64,000 bases of DNA from Halobacillus salinarum (GCF_022919095.1 NZ_CP095073.1:1798001-1862000), one strand, 5' to 3'; shown: positions 27,869 to 37,555, counted from the stretch's first letter. Numbers and translations: made by a program. Notes: a model not told the origin generated them from the letters alone.

Positions 27869-29782
27869 ATGTGTGGTTTTATTGGAATGATTAGAGATCT
27901 TCCAGCGCTGCCTAATGATGAACAACAAGCGACGTTCAAATATCGTAATGATGTTATTACTCATCGCGGCCCTGATGACGAAGGGTTTTTTCACGATGAT
28001 TATATATCTTTTGGCTTCAGAAGATTAAGCATTATTGATATTGAAAGCGGGCATCAGCCGCTAAGCTATGAAAATGACCGTTATTGGATGGTATTTAACG
28101 GTGAAATCTATAATTATGTCGAATTACGGGATGAGTTGAAAAAACAAGGGGCTCAGTTCTCAACAGAATCTGATACAGAAGTGATCATTGCCCTGTTTCA
28201 TGAGAAAAGAGAAGAGGCTTTTAAGGAACTTCGCGGCATGTTTGCCATCTTAATATGGGACAAGCATGAGGAGACACTGTACGGTGCTAGAGATCCATTT
28301 GGTATAAAGCCGCTTTTTTATTCGGAAGAAGAAGAAGGCATCTTTTTTGCTTCTGAAAAGAAAAGTATTACTGTGGCCAGGCAGAATGAAGTAGTAAGTA
28401 CAGATGCTCTTCAGCATTATTTAAGTTATCAATTTGTTCCTGAGCCTATGACTTTGACCGAAGGCATTCAAAAAGTTCAACCCGGTCATTACTTTATCAA
28501 AAAACCGGAAAAGCCAATCTCTTTCCACCGCTACTTCCATGCTACGTTTCAGCCGAAGCTCATGAGTAAGACGGACTGGATTACGTCTATTCAGGATGTC
28601 ATGTTTGATTCAGTCAAAAAGCATATGCGCAGTGACGTACCTGTAGGTTCGTTTTTATCCGGCGGCATTGATTCTACTATTATTGTAGCCATGGCTAAAC
28701 AGTTTAATCCTAATATTAAGACCTTTTCTGTTGGGTTTGAAAGAGAAGGCTATTCAGAAGTGGATGTGGCAAAAGAAACAGCGGAGAAGCTGGATGTGGA
28801 AAATATCTCTTATATCATATCACCGGAAGAATATGTCCAGAAGCTGCCAAAAATCATGTACCACATGGATGACCCTCTCGCAGATCCGGCTTGTGTTCCT
28901 TTATACTTTGTAGCAAGGGAAGCGAGAAAGCATGTAACCGTTGTGCTTTCAGGAGAAGGAAGCGATGAGTTGTTTGGCGGGTACAATATTTACAGGGAAC
29001 CGGAATCTTTAAAAGCTTTTCAGCATATCCCTGCTTCCTTGCAGAAAATGATTGGACGTGTGGCAGATGTTCTCCCAGAAGGTGTAAAAGGGAAGAGCTT
29101 TCTGCAAAGAGGCACCACGCCTTTGAAGGAAAGGTATATTGGGAATGCGAAAATGTTTGAGGAAGCTGAGAAAGAAGCGTTGATGAAAGATTACCGTCAG
29201 GACCTTCCTTATAAGGAGATAACGAAATCTCTTTATGAAAACGTTCATACTTATGATCTCGTCAACCAGATGCAGTACATTGACATTCATACATGGATGC
29301 GTGGAGACATTCTTCTTAAAGCTGATAAAATGACGATGGCTCATTCACTTGAATTACGCGTGCCTTTTTTAGATAAGGAAGTATTTAACGTGGCGAGCGG
29401 TATTCCTGTGGATATGAAAATTGCAGAGGGAACGACTAAACATATATTGAGGCAGGCGTCACGTGGTATTATTCCAGACCATGTACTTGATCGGAAAAAA
29501 TTAGGTTTTCCTGTACCTATCAGGCACTGGCTCAAGGAAGAGCTTCACGATTGGGCGAAAGTGTTAATCAAAGAAAGCGAGACGAGTTACTTAATTGATA
29601 AGAATTATGTTCTCAGCCTGCTGGATGCTCATGCTCAAGGAAAAGCGGATTACAGCCGGAAAATCTGGACGGTATTAATGTTTATGCTCTGGCACCAAAT
29701 CTATGTAGAACGTAAGTTTCCACTTGAGGACTTGCAAAATGAAGATAAGACGAGAAGCAAGCTTACGGCTTCAAAATCGTAA
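27869..29782 (+). CDS. asnB: asparagine synthase (glutamine-hydrolysing)
   Basis: A 637-residue class II amidotransferase. The mature nucleophile is Cys2 of MCGFIGM; the glutaminase domain has RGPDDEG and VFNGEIYNY. The synthetase half carries the PP-loop FLSGGIDSTI (about residues 262-271), LSGEGSDELFGGY and ADKMTMAHSLELRVPFLD. It makes asparagine, or amidates cell-wall meso-diaminopimelate as some Bacillus AsnB paralogues do. Its last 20 nt overlap the convergent C39 peptidase gene. Confidence 0.94.
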   Translation: MCGFIGMIRDLPALPNDEQQATFKYRNDVITHRGPDDEGFFHDDYISFGFRRLSIIDIESGHQPLSYENDRYWMVFNGEIYNYVELRDELKKQGAQFSTESDTEVIIALFHEKREEAFKELRGMFAILIWDKHEETLYGARDPFGIKPLFYSEEEEGIFFASEKKSITVARQNEVVSTDALQHYLSYQFVPEPMTLTEGIQKVQPGHYFIKKPEKPISFHRYFHATFQPKLMSKTDWITSIQDVMFDSVKKHMRSDVPVGSFLSGGIDSTIIVAMAKQFNPNIKTFSVGFEREGYSEVDVAKETAEKLDVENISYIISPEEYVQKLPKIMYHMDDPLADPACVPLYFVAREARKHVTVVLSGEGSDELFGGYNIYREPESLKAFQHIPASLQKMIGRVADVLPEGVKGKSFLQRGTTPLKERYIGNAKMFEEAEKEALMKDYRQDLPYKEITKSLYENVHTYDLVNQMQYIDIHTWMRGDILLKADKMTMAHSLELRVPFLDKEVFNVASGIPVDMKIAEGTTKHILRQASRGIIPDHVLDRKKLGFPVPIRHWLKEELHDWAKVLIKESETSYLIDKNYVLSLLDAHAQGKADYSRKIWTVLMFMLWHQIYVERKFPLEDLQNEDKTRSKLTASKS

Positions 29783-30644
29783 TCGCCTGCTTCCCCATCT
29801 GCACCCAGGCTTCTCTGAAGCTGTTAATGGGTGCTTTTTTTGTTATGTTTAATGGATCGTTAAAATAAATATACTCACGGTCATAGCCTGTTACAACAAC
29901 TGAATGCTCCTTCCGGGTAACTTGTATTTTTCCCCCGGAGGTATGCCATGTCTCAAAGTAGCGGTCGGAAAGTTTATCGTAATCAGAGTTAATAATCACC
30001 CAGATAGGAAGTCCATCATTCACATATTGCAGGATTTGGGAAAAGTCCTGTCCGGTAAAATCAACGGCTCGTTCATCGAAGTACTCTTGAGTAAGCTCCA
30101 TTATCGGTTTATGATAAACCCCAAGCCCCGGATTGTTCAACGAATACATATCTCCGACAAAGCCTTCATTAGGGTCGCCGTAATAGACTTTTCCATCGAT
30201 AGTTTTTAAGGAAGCTGTATTTTTTTTGATTTCACTGGCCAGCTTCAGTTTATCTATTTTATTTCCGGAGAAGTGAAAAAGCATGGCCAGGCTTGTTACT
30301 TCACAGCCTCTTGGCAATTCGGGGTATTGTTCAATCATAGGTACCGAAAGCTTCACAGAAGGAAGGATACTTCCTTTATTGCTCATCTTTAAGGCCAGTT
30401 CAGTTCGTCCTTGTGAAACTTCTGTATCCGTGATAAATGTGGTGTAGAATTCTTTTCCTTTTGCAAGCCAGTGATGCTTGTTCACAAGCACTAGTAAAAG
30501 TGCCAGGCCGGCTAACAAAAATAGACAGCTGAATACCCGGGCCTGCTTTTTTAACGATAAAGGAAGTCGTGAAGAATAAAGGGCTAACATCATACCGCAA
30601 ATAATCGTAAAAGAAAACAATCCATAAATCATTCTAACACTCAC
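29763..30644 (-). CDS. membrane-anchored C39-type cysteine peptidase
   Basis: A 293-residue protein with two N-terminal hydrophobic helices (about residues 5-24 and 34-58) and an extracytoplasmic papain-like C39_2 domain. Catalytic Cys is in LPRGCEVTSLAMLFHFSG; His is in KEHSVVVTGYD followed by FNDPLN. The substrate is unknown; YvpB-like relatives are secreted or cell-wall proteins. It starts with GTG at 30644 overlapping the ytoA stop (GTGA), so the two are translationally coupled. Confidence 0.82.
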   Translation of the reverse strand: MSVRMIYGLFSFTIICGMMLALYSSRLPLSLKKQARVFSCLFLLAGLALLLVLVNKHHWLAKGKEFYTTFITDTEVSQGRTELALKMSNKGSILPSVKLSVPMIEQYPELPRGCEVTSLAMLFHFSGNKIDKLKLASEIKKNTASLKTIDGKVYYGDPNEGFVGDMYSLNNPGLGVYHKPIMELTQEYFDERAVDFTGQDFSQILQYVNDGLPIWVIINSDYDKLSDRYFETWHTSGGKIQVTRKEHSVVVTGYDREYIYFNDPLNITKKAPINSFREAWVQMGKQAITILKP

Positions 30645-31156
30645 TTATTCAGCAATTCTTTGTAATATTGGCCTTTTTCAACGTAGGTTGCTCGAATGCG
30701 ATCCAGTTCTTTGTAGTCTTCATTATTTAAAGAGCGGACGACTTTAGCGGGCCTTCCAAAGGCAAGGCAATGATCAGGGATGACTTTACCAGGAGGAACG
30801 AGGCTTCCAGCACCGATAAAAGAATTCGCTCCTATTTCTGCTCCATCCAGGATAATAGATCCCATTCCTATCAAAGCATTCCTTTTTACGTGAGCTGAGT
30901 GCAGTGTAACCTGGTGGCCGACAGTGACGCCGTCTTCTATAATCAGAGGTTGATTCGGGCTTTGATGAAGCAGGCTCAAATCCTGAATGTTGACTTCACT
31001 GCCGATTTTCACAGGAGCAACATCACCCCGAATGACCGTTTTAAACCATATACTGGATTTTTCACCAACTGTGATGTCTCCAGTAAGCACAGCATCTTGA
31101 GCGACAAAAACGGTCGGATCAATAGAAGGAATTTTTCCTTTATATTCGCAAATCAT
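30641..31156 (-). CDS. ytoA: YtoA, gamma-class carbonic anhydrase-like hexapeptide protein
   Basis: A 171-residue left-handed beta-helix protein built from hexapeptide repeats (VFVAQDAVLTGDITVGEKSSIW, NIQDLSLLHQ, VTVGHQVTLHSAHVKRNALIGMGSIILDGAEIGANSFIGAGSLVPPG). The histidines of LLHQ, GHQ and LHSAH fit the metal-ligand pattern of gamma-carbonic anhydrases. A C-terminal helix (LDRIRATYVEKGQYYKELL) follows. It may be a carbonic anhydrase or an acetyltransferase-fold protein; activity is unproven in most relatives. Confidence 0.88.
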   Translation of the reverse strand: MICEYKGKIPSIDPTVFVAQDAVLTGDITVGEKSSIWFKTVIRGDVAPVKIGSEVNIQDLSLLHQSPNQPLIIEDGVTVGHQVTLHSAHVKRNALIGMGSIILDGAEIGANSFIGAGSLVPPGKVIPDHCLAFGRPAKVVRSLNNEDYKELDRIRATYVEKGQYYKELLNK

Positions 31157-31226
31157 GATAATCCCCCTTATAATATGACTATGTACAGTATAGCAAATTT
31201 AGTTTTGGTTTAAGGGGAAGAAACGG

Positions 31227-32009
31227 ATGAAAAAATTGATAGCTATGGAGCCAGTGGGAACGATCATTATTGTTCATGGTGCTTTTGAACATTCTGGGAG
31301 GTACGACCAACTGGCTAAACAGTTTCAAGCGGACGGTTTTCACGTCATTTATGGCGATTTGCCCGGCCAGGGTTCTTTTAAAGGCAGAAAAGGCCATATC
31401 AAAAGCTTTGATGATTACATACAAACGATAAAAGCTTGGTTATTTGATGCAGAAGAAAATCTGCCGTTATTTTTATTAGGACACAGCATGGGAGGGACAG
31501 CCGTAATCCGTGCAATGGAAGAATTAAAGCCTTCCGTATCCGGCGTCATTCTTTCCTCTCCAGCAGCTGGTCTGCTGTCTAAGGCTTCCCGGCCCATGGA
31601 AGCCCTGTCTTATGTATTAAATTATCTTTGTCCTTCTTTAAGAGTACAAAGAAAGCTTAAACCGGAAACAGTGACTACCAGTCCGGAACTAATCGAAGAA
31701 TATAAAGTAGACCCTCTTCTCATTGATCGGGTATCTATTCGATGGTACCGTGAATTCCGTAAAGCGATCAAGCAAGCTTTTCTATATATTGACCAATTTC
31801 CTGACGTGCCTCTATTAGTTATGCAGGCAGGAGAAGATCTGATTGTAGACCGCTACAAAACATTGGAATGGTTTCATAAAGTGGAAAGTAAAGAGAAGAC
31901 TTATAAAGAGTGGCTTCATTTCTACCATGAAATATTTAATGAACCAAAAAGAGATGAAGTATATCACTATACGCTCAATTTTATGCAGCAGTTAATATCA
32001 AAAGACTAG
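31227..32009 (+). CDS. ytpA: YtpA-type alpha/beta hydrolase (lysophospholipase family)
   Basis: A 260-residue monoglyceride-lipase-like hydrolase: IIIVHGAFEHSGRYDQLAKQF (oxyanion HGxxEHSGRY), GQGSFKGRKGHI, nucleophile LLGHSMGGTAVIRAME, acid MQAGEDLIVD and C-terminal LHFYHEIFNEP histidine. YtpA in B. subtilis is a phospholipase implicated in bacilysocin formation. It is followed 17 nt later by ytpB with its own SD, as in B. subtilis. Confidence 0.9.
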   Translation: MKKLIAMEPVGTIIIVHGAFEHSGRYDQLAKQFQADGFHVIYGDLPGQGSFKGRKGHIKSFDDYIQTIKAWLFDAEENLPLFLLGHSMGGTAVIRAMEELKPSVSGVILSSPAAGLLSKASRPMEALSYVLNYLCPSLRVQRKLKPETVTTSPELIEEYKVDPLLIDRVSIRWYREFRKAIKQAFLYIDQFPDVPLLVMQAGEDLIVDRYKTLEWFHKVESKEKTYKEWLHFYHEIFNEPKRDEVYHYTLNFMQQLISKD

Positions 32010-32025
32010 GATAGGAGGATCTGTC

Positions 32026-33102
32026 TTGTCGGGACAAGTTCCAAATAACGCTGTTAAAATGATGGTAAACGTTTATCGATTCATTTTTCCAAGCGTTCAT
32101 CAAGAATTAGACTATTGGATTAAAAAAGCCCAGGCTATACCTAATCAAGAACTGAAAAACCAAGCCTTGGCAAGCATCAGGGATAAAACGTTTCATTGTG
32201 AAGGGGGAGCGATCTACGCTCTGCTTGCAAACACTAATTGGAGAGAAGCCATTCGATTTATCGTCGCTTACCAAACTATAAGCGATTATCTGGATAATCT
32301 TTGTGACCGCAGTACATCGATGGATCCTAAAGATTTCAGAATGCTTCATCAATCGATGACGGATGCGTTGACTCCAGGTAATGAGTTAAAGGATTATTAT
32401 CATTATCGTACAGATAAAGAGGATGGGGGGTATCTTCACGCCCTCGTTAGAACCTGTCAGCAAGTACTCGCGGGTTCGCCTGATTATCGATATGCTTTAA
32501 TGCACACGAATAAGCTTGGCGGTCTGTATAATGACCTGCAGGTTCATAAACATGTCATTGAAGAAGAAAGGATTCCGAGGCTTAAGGGATGGTTTGAATC
32601 CCACCAGCCGGATTGGCCGCATCTGGAATGGTATGAATTTTCCGCGTGTACGGGTTCTACACTTGGCATTTTTTGTCTTGTCTCTTATACGCTGGGTGGG
32701 AAAATGAACGATGAGCTTGCCGGTCAAGTGGAAAAAAGTTATTTTCCATTTATGCAGGGCCTTCATATTCTGCTTGATTATTATATTGATCAGCAGGAAG
32801 ATAAGGAAGAAGGAGATTTAAATTTTTGTTTCTATTATGAGCATCAAGAACAGATGATCAATCGTTTTAAATATTTTGTTGAACAAACGAATGTGGAAGT
32901 ATCAAAACTTCCAGATCCTAAGTTTCATCAGATGATTCATAAAGGGCTGGTTGGTTTGTACCTGGCGGACCGCAAGGTAGGTAAGTTAAGCAATGCCAAA
33001 AGGTTCGTCAAAGATCTTCTTAAAGTCAGTGGAAAAAAAGCTAAGTTTTTCTACATTAACACGAAGATGTACCATATGATAAAGCCTGGACGACCTTTGT
33101 AG
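32026..33102 (+). CDS. ytpB: YtpB, tetraprenyl-beta-curcumene synthase (DUF2600)
   Basis: A 358-residue helical protein of the DUF2600 family. The N-terminal TISDYLDNLCDRSTSMDP has the aspartate-rich character expected of a terpene synthase, and MHTNKLGGLYNDLQVHKH, CTGSTLGIFCLVSYTLGG and LHILLDYYIDQQEDKEEGDLNF carry further acidic motifs. YtpB cyclises tetraprenyl diphosphate to a C35 sesquarterpene that, once further converted, protects spores and membranes. It starts with TTG behind AGGAGG. It forms an operon with ytpA. Confidence 0.9.
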   Translation: MSGQVPNNAVKMMVNVYRFIFPSVHQELDYWIKKAQAIPNQELKNQALASIRDKTFHCEGGAIYALLANTNWREAIRFIVAYQTISDYLDNLCDRSTSMDPKDFRMLHQSMTDALTPGNELKDYYHYRTDKEDGGYLHALVRTCQQVLAGSPDYRYALMHTNKLGGLYNDLQVHKHVIEEERIPRLKGWFESHQPDWPHLEWYEFSACTGSTLGIFCLVSYTLGGKMNDELAGQVEKSYFPFMQGLHILLDYYIDQQEDKEEGDLNFCFYYEHQEQMINRFKYFVEQTNVEVSKLPDPKFHQMIHKGLVGLYLADRKVGKLSNAKRFVKDLLKVSGKKAKFFYINTKMYHMIKPGRPL

Positions 33103-33120
33103 GTCATTCAGGCTTTTTTT
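33082..33120 (+). terminator. terminator of ytpAB inside the ytqB 3' end
   Basis: AGCCTG / CAGGCT with an inner GACCT / AGGTC stem, followed by seven T residues. It spans the ytpB stop and the last codons of the convergent ytqB. Confidence 0.75.
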
Positions 33121-33682
33121 CAATCGCTAATATAAACGGTGGTGAATTTTGTTGATTAATAAATTGATACTTCAGCACTTCATAATGTGTTTGATTTAAC
33201 GATTCGGCAAAGGAAACAACCGCATGCTTTTCCTCTTCTCCGCCGGGATGCCCATGATATACTACGACTACAGCCATCCCGCCATGATTAAGTAATTCAA
33301 TTAGCTGTTGTAAGGAAGATACAGTTTCCTCCGGGGTAGTAATGACTGTTTTGTCACTTCCAGGCAGGTAACCAAGATTATAAATCGCCCCTTGGATTTT
33401 TCCTTTATGTTCTTCTGCTATCAGCTTGTTAAGATTGGAATGGCTGGTGTGAAAGAGTTCGACGCGGTTATCCATTCCGTGTTGTGCTACTCGAGACGAA
33501 GTGTTGGTAATTGCCTGACTCTGCAGGTCAAAACCGTAAACGAAGCCTTCACTTCCCACTAATTGCGCAAGAAACGCAGTGTCATGACCGTTTCCGCAGG
33601 TTCCATCGATAACAATGTCTCCTTTAGAAATGGTATTTTTTAATAAATCGTGTGCATACTCTAAGATACGTAATAACGTCAT
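33104..33682 (-). CDS. ytqB: YtqB, class I SAM-dependent rRNA/tRNA methyltransferase
   Basis: A 192-residue Rossmann-type methyltransferase. Motif I is VIDGTCGNGHDTAFLAQLV; the motif II acidic residue is in VYGFDLQ; the catalytic region reads GAIYNLGYLPGSDK, with NLGYLPG replacing the usual NPPY; GGMAVVVVYHGHPGGEEEK follows. The family (rRNA_methylase, YtqB) binds SAM and probably methylates RNA; recent structural work assigns some members to modified wobble uridine of tRNA. It is convergent with ytpB by 1 nt. Confidence 0.88.
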   Translation of the reverse strand: MTLLRILEYAHDLLKNTISKGDIVIDGTCGNGHDTAFLAQLVGSEGFVYGFDLQSQAITNTSSRVAQHGMDNRVELFHTSHSNLNKLIAEEHKGKIQGAIYNLGYLPGSDKTVITTPEETVSSLQQLIELLNHGGMAVVVVYHGHPGGEEEKHAVVSFAESLNQTHYEVLKYQFINQQNSPPFILAIEKKPE

Positions 33683-33808
33683 AATGAAAAGTCCTTTTTT
33701 ATACCATTCGGTAGATTGGTGTTTTTATGAGTGATTCTTTACTTTATTATTTTACCATTTTAAATGATGCTGAGCTATTACTGGAATGGTGAGACGGCCG
33801 GGGTTTTC

Positions 33809-33837
33809 TTGACAAAGGAAGATTCTTTCATTAATAT
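33809..33837 (+). promoter_or_regulatory. sigma-A promoter of leuS
   Basis: Consensus TTGACA, a 17-nt spacer and TAATAT, just upstream of the T-box leader. Confidence 0.75.
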
Positions 33838-33861
33838 ACGGTTATACATGGAAAGACGTAG

Positions 33862-34090
33862 AAAAGGAGTAGTAATAAAGGTTCAAGTATTTAAGAGAGA
33901 CAGCGGTTGGTGCAAGCTGTCCTTGAAGCTTATGAACTCGCCTTGGATGTCGCAAAAGTGAACGCACATGGTAGCTTTTGCCGGTTTAATCACCGTTATC
34001 GATTTCAAGTGAACGCTTTTTATTGCGTTAATTTGGGTGGTACCGCGGGAATCAAGCTTCTCGTCCCATATTGGGATGAGGGGCTTTTTT
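33862..34090 (+). ncRNA. T-box leader with leucine specifier
   Basis: The antiterminator T box GGGTGGTACCGCGG lies at 34035-34048. The specifier region reads GAACTCGCC, giving the leucine codon CTC at 33937-33939 in the expected purine-rich loop; the Stem I GNUG-like loops lie upstream. The T box pairs with uncharged tRNA-Leu. A terminator follows (AGC-TTCTCGTCCCA / TGGGATGAGGGGCT plus T run), overlapping the antiterminator as expected. Confidence 0.95.
34056..34090 (+). terminator. T-box-controlled terminator of leuS
   Basis: CTCGTCCCA / TGGGATGAG core stem followed by six T residues, 27 nt before the leuS start. Confidence 0.9.
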
Positions 34091-34116
34091 ATATTTTTGC
34101 TGAGGAGGAAAAAGAA

Positions 34117-36531
34117 ATGGCTTTTGATCATAAGTCCATAGAAAAAAAGTGGCAGAATTATTGGTTAGACCATAAAACATTTCAAACTGATAGTTCTTCT
34201 GATAAAGAGAAATTCTATGCTCTGGATATGTTTCCATATCCATCTGGAGCTGGTCTCCACGTCGGGCATCCAGAAGGCTATACAGCAACAGACATTCTTG
34301 CCAGAATGAAAAGAATGCAAGGATACGAAGTGCTGCATCCAATTGGCTGGGATGCGTTTGGGTTGCCGGCGGAGCAGTATGCTCTTGATACGGGAAATGA
34401 CCCGGAAGAATTCACCGCACAAAACATAAAGACGTTTAAGCGGCAGATTCAAGAGCTTGGATTCTCATACGATTGGGATCGTGAAGTGAATACTACAAAT
34501 CCATACTATTATAAATGGACACAATGGATTTTTCTGAAGCTATATGAAAAAGGTCTTGCATACATCGATGAAGTAGCTGTGAATTGGTGTCCTGCACTGG
34601 GAACAGTGCTGGCCAATGAGGAAGTCATCGATGGAAAAAGTGAAAGAGGCGGCCATCCGGTAGAACGCCGGCCGATGAAGCAATGGATGTTGAAGATTAC
34701 TGAATATGCTGATCGTCTGCTTGATGATTTGGAAGAAGTGGATTGGCCGGAGAGCATAAAGGATATGCAGCGTAATTGGATAGGTAAATCTGAAGGAGCA
34801 GAAGTGACATTTGGAATTAAATCAAGTGCATTGTCCTTTGACGTTTTTACCACTCGGCCGGATACTTTATTTGGATCAACCTATGCAGTATTGGCGCCTG
34901 AACATCCGCTTGTAAATGAAGTGGTTACTGAAAGTCAGCAGGCTGAAGTCTCTGCCTATATTAATCAGGCGAAACATAAAAGTGATCTCGAGCGTACGGA
35001 TTTAGCAAAAGATAAAACCGGCGTGTTTACTGGGGCTTATGCAATTAACCCGATTAATGGAGAAGAACTGCCAATCTGGGTAGCTGATTACGTGTTGATG
35101 AGTTATGGAAGTGGCGCGATTATGGCTGTTCCTGCTCATGATGAACGAGATTATGAATTTGCAAAGAAATATGACCTTCCCATTGTAGAAGTTGTAGAAG
35201 GCGGAAACGTAAAAGAAGAAGCGTACGCTGGTGAAGGAAGCCATATTAACTCAGGTTTTCTAAATGGGTTAGGCAAAGATGAGGCAATTGAAAAAGCAAT
35301 TGACTGGCTTGAATCTAATCATAAAGGAATTAGAAAAACAACTTATCGCCTGCGTGATTGGCTTTTCAGTAGACAAAGGTACTGGGGCGAACCGATTCCG
35401 ATCATTCATTGGGAGGATGGCTCCATCACGCCGGTTCCTGAGAGTGATCTCCCTGTTGAACTGCCGAAAACTACTGAAATTAAGCCTTCAGGCACGGGAG
35501 AATCGCCGCTTGCCAACATCGACGAGTGGGTGAATGTAGTGGATCCTGAAACCGGAATGAAAGGCCGCAGGGAAACGAACACTATGCCCCAATGGGCTGG
35601 AAGCTGCTGGTATTACCTTCGTTATATCGATCCGGATAACGACGAAATATTCGCTAATTATGAAAAACTTAAAAAATGGCTGCCTGTAGATGTCTATATA
35701 GGAGGTGCCGAACATGCTGTTCTTCATTTGCTTTATGCACGCTTCTGGCACAAAGTGCTATATGATGCAGGAGTAGTCCCTACGAAGGAACCATTTCAGA
35801 AACTGTTCAACCAAGGCATGATCCTTGGTGAAGGAAATGAGAAAATGAGTAAGTCAAAAGGCAACGTGGTGAACCCAGATGACATAGTCTACTCCCATGG
35901 TGCCGATACGTTAAGACTATATGAAATGTTTATGGGGCCATTGGAGGCTTCCGTGGCTTGGTCTACAAATGGTCTTGATGGAGCAAGAAGGTTCCTGGAC
36001 AGGGTGTGGCGGCTGTTTATTGTAGAAGAGGGATTGTCTGCCAACATAAAAGAAAGTACCTCTGACCATTCATTGGATAAGGTTTATCATGAGACCATTC
36101 AGAGAGTAAGCGAGCACTTTGAAAATCTTCGCTTTAATACAGGGATTTCGCAAATGATGGTATTTATCAATGAAAGCTACAAAGTAAATGAACTTCCGAA
36201 GGAATATGTAGAAGGCTTCGTTAAGCTTCTCTCCCCAGTAGCTCCTCATCTAAGTGAAGAACTTTGGGAAAAACTGGGGCATGAAGGTTCGATCAGCTAT
36301 GAACCTTGGCCGAAGTATGATGAAACAAAACTTGTTGAAGATGAAGTAGAAATCGTCGTACAGGTGATGGGAAAAGTCAGAGCTAAACTGACAGTCAATA
36401 AAGATGCCTCTAAAGAGGACTTGGAAAAAACAGCTTTGGAAAATTCTCAAGTGCAGGAATGGCTGGAAGGAAAAACAGTGCGAAAAGTAATTGTCGTGCC
36501 TGGAAAGCTTGTCAATATTGTTGCGAATTAA
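34117..36531 (+). CDS. leuS: leucyl-tRNA synthetase
   Basis: An 804-residue class I synthetase, the same length as in B. subtilis. HVGH (residues 48-51) is the HIGH motif, KMSKS lies at 576-580, and the CP1 editing domain contains [15 protein letters not shown] and the conserved [15 protein letters not shown]. The anticodon and C-terminal domains are complete ([18 protein letters not shown]). The open frame runs upstream to 33907, but this is the T-box leader; GAGGAGG sets the start at MAFDHKS. It charges tRNA-Leu; control is by the T box. Confidence 0.97.
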   Translation: MAFDHKSIEKKWQNYWLDHKTFQTDSSSDKEKFYALDMFPYPSGAGLHVGHPEGYTATDILARMKRMQGYEVLHPIGWDAFGLPAEQYALDTGNDPEEFTAQNIKTFKRQIQELGFSYDWDREVNTTNPYYYKWTQWIFLKLYEKGLAYIDEVAVNWCPALGTVLANEEVIDGKSERGGHPVERRPMKQWMLKITEYADRLLDDLEEVDWPESIKDMQRNWIGKSEGAEVTFGIKSSALSFDVFTTRPDTLFGSTYAVLAPEHPLVNEVVTESQQAEVSAYINQAKHKSDLERTDLAKDKTGVFTGAYAINPINGEELPIWVADYVLMSYGSGAIMAVPAHDERDYEFAKKYDLPIVEVVEGGNVKEEAYAGEGSHINSGFLNGLGKDEAIEKAIDWLESNHKGIRKTTYRLRDWLFSRQRYWGEPIPIIHWEDGSITPVPESDLPVELPKTTEIKPSGTGESPLANIDEWVNVVDPETGMKGRRETNTMPQWAGSCWYYLRYIDPDNDEIFANYEKLKKWLPVDVYIGGAEHAVLHLLYARFWHKVLYDAGVVPTKEPFQKLFNQGMILGEGNEKMSKSKGNVVNPDDIVYSHGADTLRLYEMFMGPLEASVAWSTNGLDGARRFLDRVWRLFIVEEGLSANIKESTSDHSLDKVYHETIQRVSEHFENLRFNTGISQMMVFINESYKVNELPKEYVEGFVKLLSPVAPHLSEELWEKLGHEGSISYEPWPKYDETKLVEDEVEIVVQVMGKVRAKLTVNKDASKEDLEKTALENSQVQEWLEGKTVRKVIVVPGKLVNIVAN

Positions 36532-36540
36532 TTCATTTTT

Positions 36541-36575
36541 CAGGCAGGAGCTCCCGCAGTTCCTGCCAGTTTTAT
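36541..36575 (+). terminator. terminator of leuS
   Basis: GGCAGGA / TTCCTGCC stem around a GC-rich loop, followed by TTTTA. Confidence 0.7.
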
Positions 36576-36590
36576 TGGTGAGCCGTTTTC

Positions 36591-36618
36591 TTGACTTGCT
36601 GTGAAATTTTAATAAAAT
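36591..36618 (+). promoter_or_regulatory. promoter of the rhodanese genes
   Basis: TTGACT, a 16-nt spacer and TAAAAT, 35 nt before the first rhodanese gene. Confidence 0.55.
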
Positions 36619-36652
36619 TAGTCATGGTTACATTATACAGGGAGGGTTTTGT

Positions 36653-36964
36653 ATGAGTGATATTCGTCAAATAAAACCAGATGAGTTGGAAAAGTTAATA
36701 GAAAAAGATGCAGAGATTCGAGTTATAGACGTAAGGGAAGAGGAAGAAGTGGCTCAAGGCATGATTCCAACAGCACAACATATTCCTTTAGGCACTATAC
36801 CGGAAACACTTCAAAATCTTGATCCCGCAAATGAATATGTGATGGTTTGCCGTTCTGGAAAAAGAAGTATGAATGCATCAGAATATTTGATGGCACATGG
36901 TTTTAAGAATGTGCATAATTTAGAAGGTGGAATGTTAAAGTGGAATGGAGAACTTGTATTTTAA
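36653..36964 (+). CDS. single-domain rhodanese (sulfurtransferase)
   Basis: A 103-residue rhodanese: EIRVIDVREEEEVAQGMIPTAQHIPLG (CH2A), then the active-site loop VMVCRSGKRSMNASEYL with persulfide-forming Cys about residue 71, and FKNVHNLEGGMLKWNGEL. It transfers sulfane sulfur in the cytoplasm; the physiological donor is unknown. GGAGGG precedes the ATG. It is in an operon with the next gene, 18 nt apart. Confidence 0.92.
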   Translation: MSDIRQIKPDELEKLIEKDAEIRVIDVREEEEVAQGMIPTAQHIPLGTIPETLQNLDPANEYVMVCRSGKRSMNASEYLMAHGFKNVHNLEGGMLKWNGELVF

Positions 36965-36982
36965 CTAAGAGAGGTACTTGAA

Positions 36983-37318
36983 ATGCAAATGATGCTTTTA
37001 ATGGCAGTTCTTATCTCATTTTTATTTTTAAAGGATCAAGCTGATAAGCGTTCATTAAAACCCTTAACTAATCACAGCTTTAATAATGAAGAATATTGTG
37101 TCATCGATATTAGAGATTATATTGTAGCCCATCACTCCCCTTATCCAGGAGCTGAAAACATTCCTTTGAGTTACCTGCCCCGTGCCCTGAAAGAAAGGTT
37201 TGACTGCAGTAAATCCATTCTGTTAATAACCGATGGCAAGCGCGGAGCAAAACTAGCTGCTAAAATGATAAGAAAACAACGGCAAAGACCAATTTATTAT
37301 ATCGATTCTGCCCTTTGA
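36983..37318 (+). CDS. membrane-anchored degenerate rhodanese-like protein
   Basis: A 111-residue protein: an N-terminal hydrophobic helix (MMLLMAVLISFLFLK), then a rhodanese fold (YCVIDIRDYIVAHHSPYPGAENIPLSYLP and SILLITDGKRGAKLAAKMIRKQ). The position of the catalytic Cys is taken by Asp (LITDGKRG instead of VVCRSGKR) and the protein has no Cys in the loop, so it cannot form a persulfide. It may dock a partner or hold the neighbouring active rhodanese at the membrane. The SD is AGAGAGG. Confidence 0.78.
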   Translation: MQMMLLMAVLISFLFLKDQADKRSLKPLTNHSFNNEEYCVIDIRDYIVAHHSPYPGAENIPLSYLPRALKERFDCSKSILLITDGKRGAKLAAKMIRKQRQRPIYYIDSAL

Positions 37319-37319
37319 G

Positions 37320-37356
37320 AGCCTTATGAATTTAGTTCAATAAGGCTTTTCTTTTT
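37320..37356 (+). terminator. terminator of the rhodanese operon
   Basis: AGCCTTAT / ATAAGGCT stem with a 12-nt loop and a T-rich tail. Confidence 0.85.
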
Positions 37357-37381
37357 GCTCTATTAAATTTAACATTTTTTA

Positions 37382-37410
37382 TTGACTTTAGTTAAATATG
37401 CATGTATTAT
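37382..37410 (+). promoter_or_regulatory. rrn promoter P1
   Basis: TTGACT, a 17-nt spacer and TATTAT in an AT-rich stretch upstream of the 16S gene. Confidence 0.75.
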
Positions 37411-37470
37411 GAAAAACGTTGCTTCTTTAAGGGAGCTTACATCAATCAATCTGTTAATCTAAAAAACTCA

Positions 37471-37500
37471 TTGACATATTCTATCAATTTATGCTAATAT
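37471..37500 (+). promoter_or_regulatory. rrn promoter P2
   Basis: Consensus TTGACA, an 18-nt spacer and TAATAT, 90 nt downstream of P1. Tandem promoters are usual for Bacillus rrn operons. Confidence 0.78.
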
Positions 37501-37525
37501 TTATTTACTGTCGCAAGGCAGCTAA

Positions 37526-37555
37526 TTGATCTTTGAAAACTGAACGAACCAACCA
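37526..37555 (+). other. 5' strand of the 16S rRNA processing stem
   Basis: TTGATCTTTGAAAACTGAAC and the following 10 nt are complementary, with few mismatches, to 39391-39420 in the 16S-23S spacer. This forms the long stem that brackets pre-16S and is cut by RNase III-type enzymes. Confidence 0.8.

Noticed and set aside
33764-34116. Open frame running upstream of leuS
   Set aside because: It is the T-box leader; the SD and N-terminal sequence place the start at 34117.
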